A stretch of 64,000 nucleotides of DNA from Pseudomonas mosselii. GTDB lineage: Bacteria > Pseudomonadota > Gammaproteobacteria > Pseudomonadales > Pseudomonadaceae. A program made the position numbers and the translations under genes. Positions 62,623 through 64,000 of the stretch are shown piece by piece. The stretch covers positions 1 through 64,000 of the forward strand of contig NZ_VAUO01000004.1 of NCBI RefSeq assembly GCF_005796105.1. The letters run 5' to 3'. The first letter of the stretch is position 1, and every line of letters starts with the position of its first letter. The notes under the pieces were generated by a model, which saw nothing but the letters and a program-made list of their open reading frames with translations, did no database searches and had not been told where the DNA came from.

Positions 62623-63312
62623 ATGAGCGAGCTGATTACCTACCACGCCGAAGACGGCATCGCCACACTGACCCTGAACAACGGCAAGGTCAACGCCATC
62701 TCACCGGATGTCATCCAGGCGTTCAATGCTGCACTCGACCGCGCGCTGCAAGACCGCGCGGTGGTAATCATCACCGGCCAACCCGGCATCCTCTCCGGTG
62801 GCTACGACCTCAAGGTGATGACCGCCGGTCCCACGGAAGCGGTCAGTCTGGTCACCGCTGGCTCCACCCTCGCCCGCCGCCTGCTCTCGCATCCCTTCCC
62901 GGTGATCGTCGCCTGTCCGGGCAATGCCGTAGCCAAAGGGGCATTTTTGCTGCTGTCTGGCGACTACCGTATTGGCGTCGAAGGCCCTTTCAAGATCTGT
63001 CTGAACGAGGTGCAGATCGGCATGACCATGCACCACGCAGGTATCGAACTGGCCCGCGACCGCCTCGGGCGGGCGGCGTTCCAGCGCTCGGTGAACAACG
63101 CCGAGGTGTTCGACCCACAGGGCGCGTTGGCTGCCGGCTTCCTCGACAAGGTGGTGCCCGTCGAGCAATTGCAGGCCGCCGCGCTGGCCGCTGCCGCTGA
63201 ACTGAAAAAACTGAACATGCTGGCGCACAAGAACACCAAGCTCAAAGTGCGCAAGGCCCTGCTCGAAGCACTGGACGAGGCGATCCTCGCCGACCAGAAC
63301 TACCTGGGCTGA
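62623..63312 (+). CDS. Enoyl-CoA hydratase/isomerase family protein
   Basis: 229 residues; AAAGGA upstream. Crotonase fold: IATLTLNNGKVNAISPDVIQ, oxyanion-hole region ILSGGYDLKVM and PGNAVAKGAFLLLSGDYRIG, then VQIGMTMHHAGIELARDRLG. Shorter than FadB-type hydratases (about 260) and with altered hole residues, so isomerase or another crotonase chemistry is possible. A TetR-type operator lies upstream. Confidence 0.85.
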   Translation: MSELITYHAEDGIATLTLNNGKVNAISPDVIQAFNAALDRALQDRAVVIITGQPGILSGGYDLKVMTAGPTEAVSLVTAGSTLARRLLSHPFPVIVACPGNAVAKGAFLLLSGDYRIGVEGPFKICLNEVQIGMTMHHAGIELARDRLGRAAFQRSVNNAEVFDPQGALAAGFLDKVVPVEQLQAAALAAAAELKKLNMLAHKNTKLKVRKALLEALDEAILADQNYLG

Positions 63313-63405
63313 ACCCAGCACCGCGACACCCGGCTCACACGCAGGTTTGCCGCGCACAGTGCACAGTCGTACACTTCGCCGCGACTGTCTGGTGTGAGTC
63401 GTATC

Positions 63406-64000
63406 ATGCTTTATATGTTCCGCATGCTCCTGCTGGCGCTGCACTTTCTTCTGGTGGGCGTGGTGGGCCTGTTGATCGGCCTGCTACGGCCTTTCAACCC
63501 CGACAACAGCCGCCTGTTCGCCCACCTCTACAGCGTGCCCGCCGCCTGGATCATGCGCATCAGGGTGAAAGCCGAAGTCGGCCCGCTGTGGGACCAGCCG
63601 CCCGGCTGTGTGATCATCGCCAACCATCAATCGAACTTCGATCTGTTCATCCTCGGCCAGGTCGTTCCACCGCGCACGGTGGCCATCGGCAAGAAGAGCC
63701 TGGGCTGGATTCCGTTGTTCGGCCAGTTGTTCTGGCTGGGTGGCAACGTACTGGTGGACCGCGGCAATGCCTATCAGGCGCGCCGTGCCATGCAGGCCAC
63801 GACCCGCACGCTGCGCAGCGGCACCTCGATCTGGATTTTCCCCGAAGGCACGCGCAACCCCGGTGAGCAACTGCTGGGTTTCAAGAAAGGCGCATTCCAC
63901 ATGGCCGTCGAGGCTGGCGTGCCAATCGTACCGGTATGCGTGAGCCGCTATTCGCAACGCCTGGGCCTGAACCGCTGGCGCAAGCGCACGGTGATCGTCC
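63406..64000 (+). CDS. 1-acyl-sn-glycerol-3-phosphate acyltransferase family (partial, runs off the window)
   Basis: At least 198 residues, open at the window end. N-terminal TM helix (LHFLLVGVVGLLIGLL). PlsC motifs: block I IIANHQSNFDLFI (HX4D), block II GNVLVDRGNAYQARRAM, block III IWIFPEGTRNPGE, block IV GVPIVPVCVSRY. It acylates lysophosphatidic acid in phospholipid synthesis. ATG 63406 is chosen from the family start; the ribosome site is weak. Confidence 0.9.
   Translation, partial: MLYMFRMLLLALHFLLVGVVGLLIGLLRPFNPDNSRLFAHLYSVPAAWIMRIRVKAEVGPLWDQPPGCVIIANHQSNFDLFILGQVVPPRTVAIGKKSLGWIPLFGQLFWLGGNVLVDRGNAYQARRAMQATTRTLRSGTSIWIFPEGTRNPGEQLLGFKKGAFHMAVEAGVPIVPVCVSRYSQRLGLNRWRKRTVIV

Overview
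The window is high-GC gammaproteobacterial DNA, almost certainly a Pseudomonas of the P. putida group. The evidence is the gene order: fadE, tRNA Gly/Glu cluster, SagS-type hybrid kinase, glutathione peroxidase, msrB, alaA-like aminotransferase, htpX, tpm, DEAD-box helicase, class II DAHP synthase, ohrR/ohr, efp/earP. EF-P carries Arg32, EarP is 377 residues with Asp13/Asp17, and there are Pseudomonas-type REP sequences. Assignments rest on reading the sequence and on family knowledge; no database search was run.

Layout. 1-3163: fadE and a small conserved gene. 3305-4632 and 29247-32878: a chaperone-usher fimbrial operon cut in two. Pilin and chaperone lie on the left; usher and a two-domain tip-type subunit lie on the right. 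4633-29100: a roughly 24.5 kb accessory island between the two halves. On the minus strand it holds three multidomain Ig-like proteins, a degraded fourth copy, an autotransporter, two large proteins with P47/OrfX-like (TULIP) N-terminal regions joined by a 4-bp overlap, and an Rhs/YD-repeat protein that lacks its core and tip. On the plus strand are a secreted protein with three cysteine/GDEN repeats and a full-length Rhs protein. The tail of that Rhs protein is hydrophobic segments, a coiled coil and an 11-triplet collagen-like Gly-X-Y stretch. No secretion apparatus, transposase, integrase or immunity gene was seen.

32945-33637: five tRNA genes (Gly, Gly, Glu, Gly, Glu in coordinate order) on the minus strand, with a good sigma70 promoter and a strong terminator. 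33943-63312 is mostly core genome. It covers oxidative damage repair (fRMsr, MsrB, Gpx, Ohr/OhrR), signalling (SagS-type kinase), membrane proteolysis (HtpX), RNA remodelling (DeaD), shikimate entry (DAHP synthase), crosslink repair (YcaQ), EF-P and its rhamnosyltransferase, three LysR regulators (two divergent from a BdcA-like SDR and an MFS exporter), a TonB-dependent siderophore receptor, tRNA-Ser and a crotonase. The window ends inside a PlsC-type acyltransferase. REP/REPIN palindromes sit in several intergenic gaps.

The most interesting part is the island. Repeated modules of Ig-like, P47-like and Rhs proteins, one set apparently decaying, look like an uncharacterised toxin-delivery or cell-surface interaction system.
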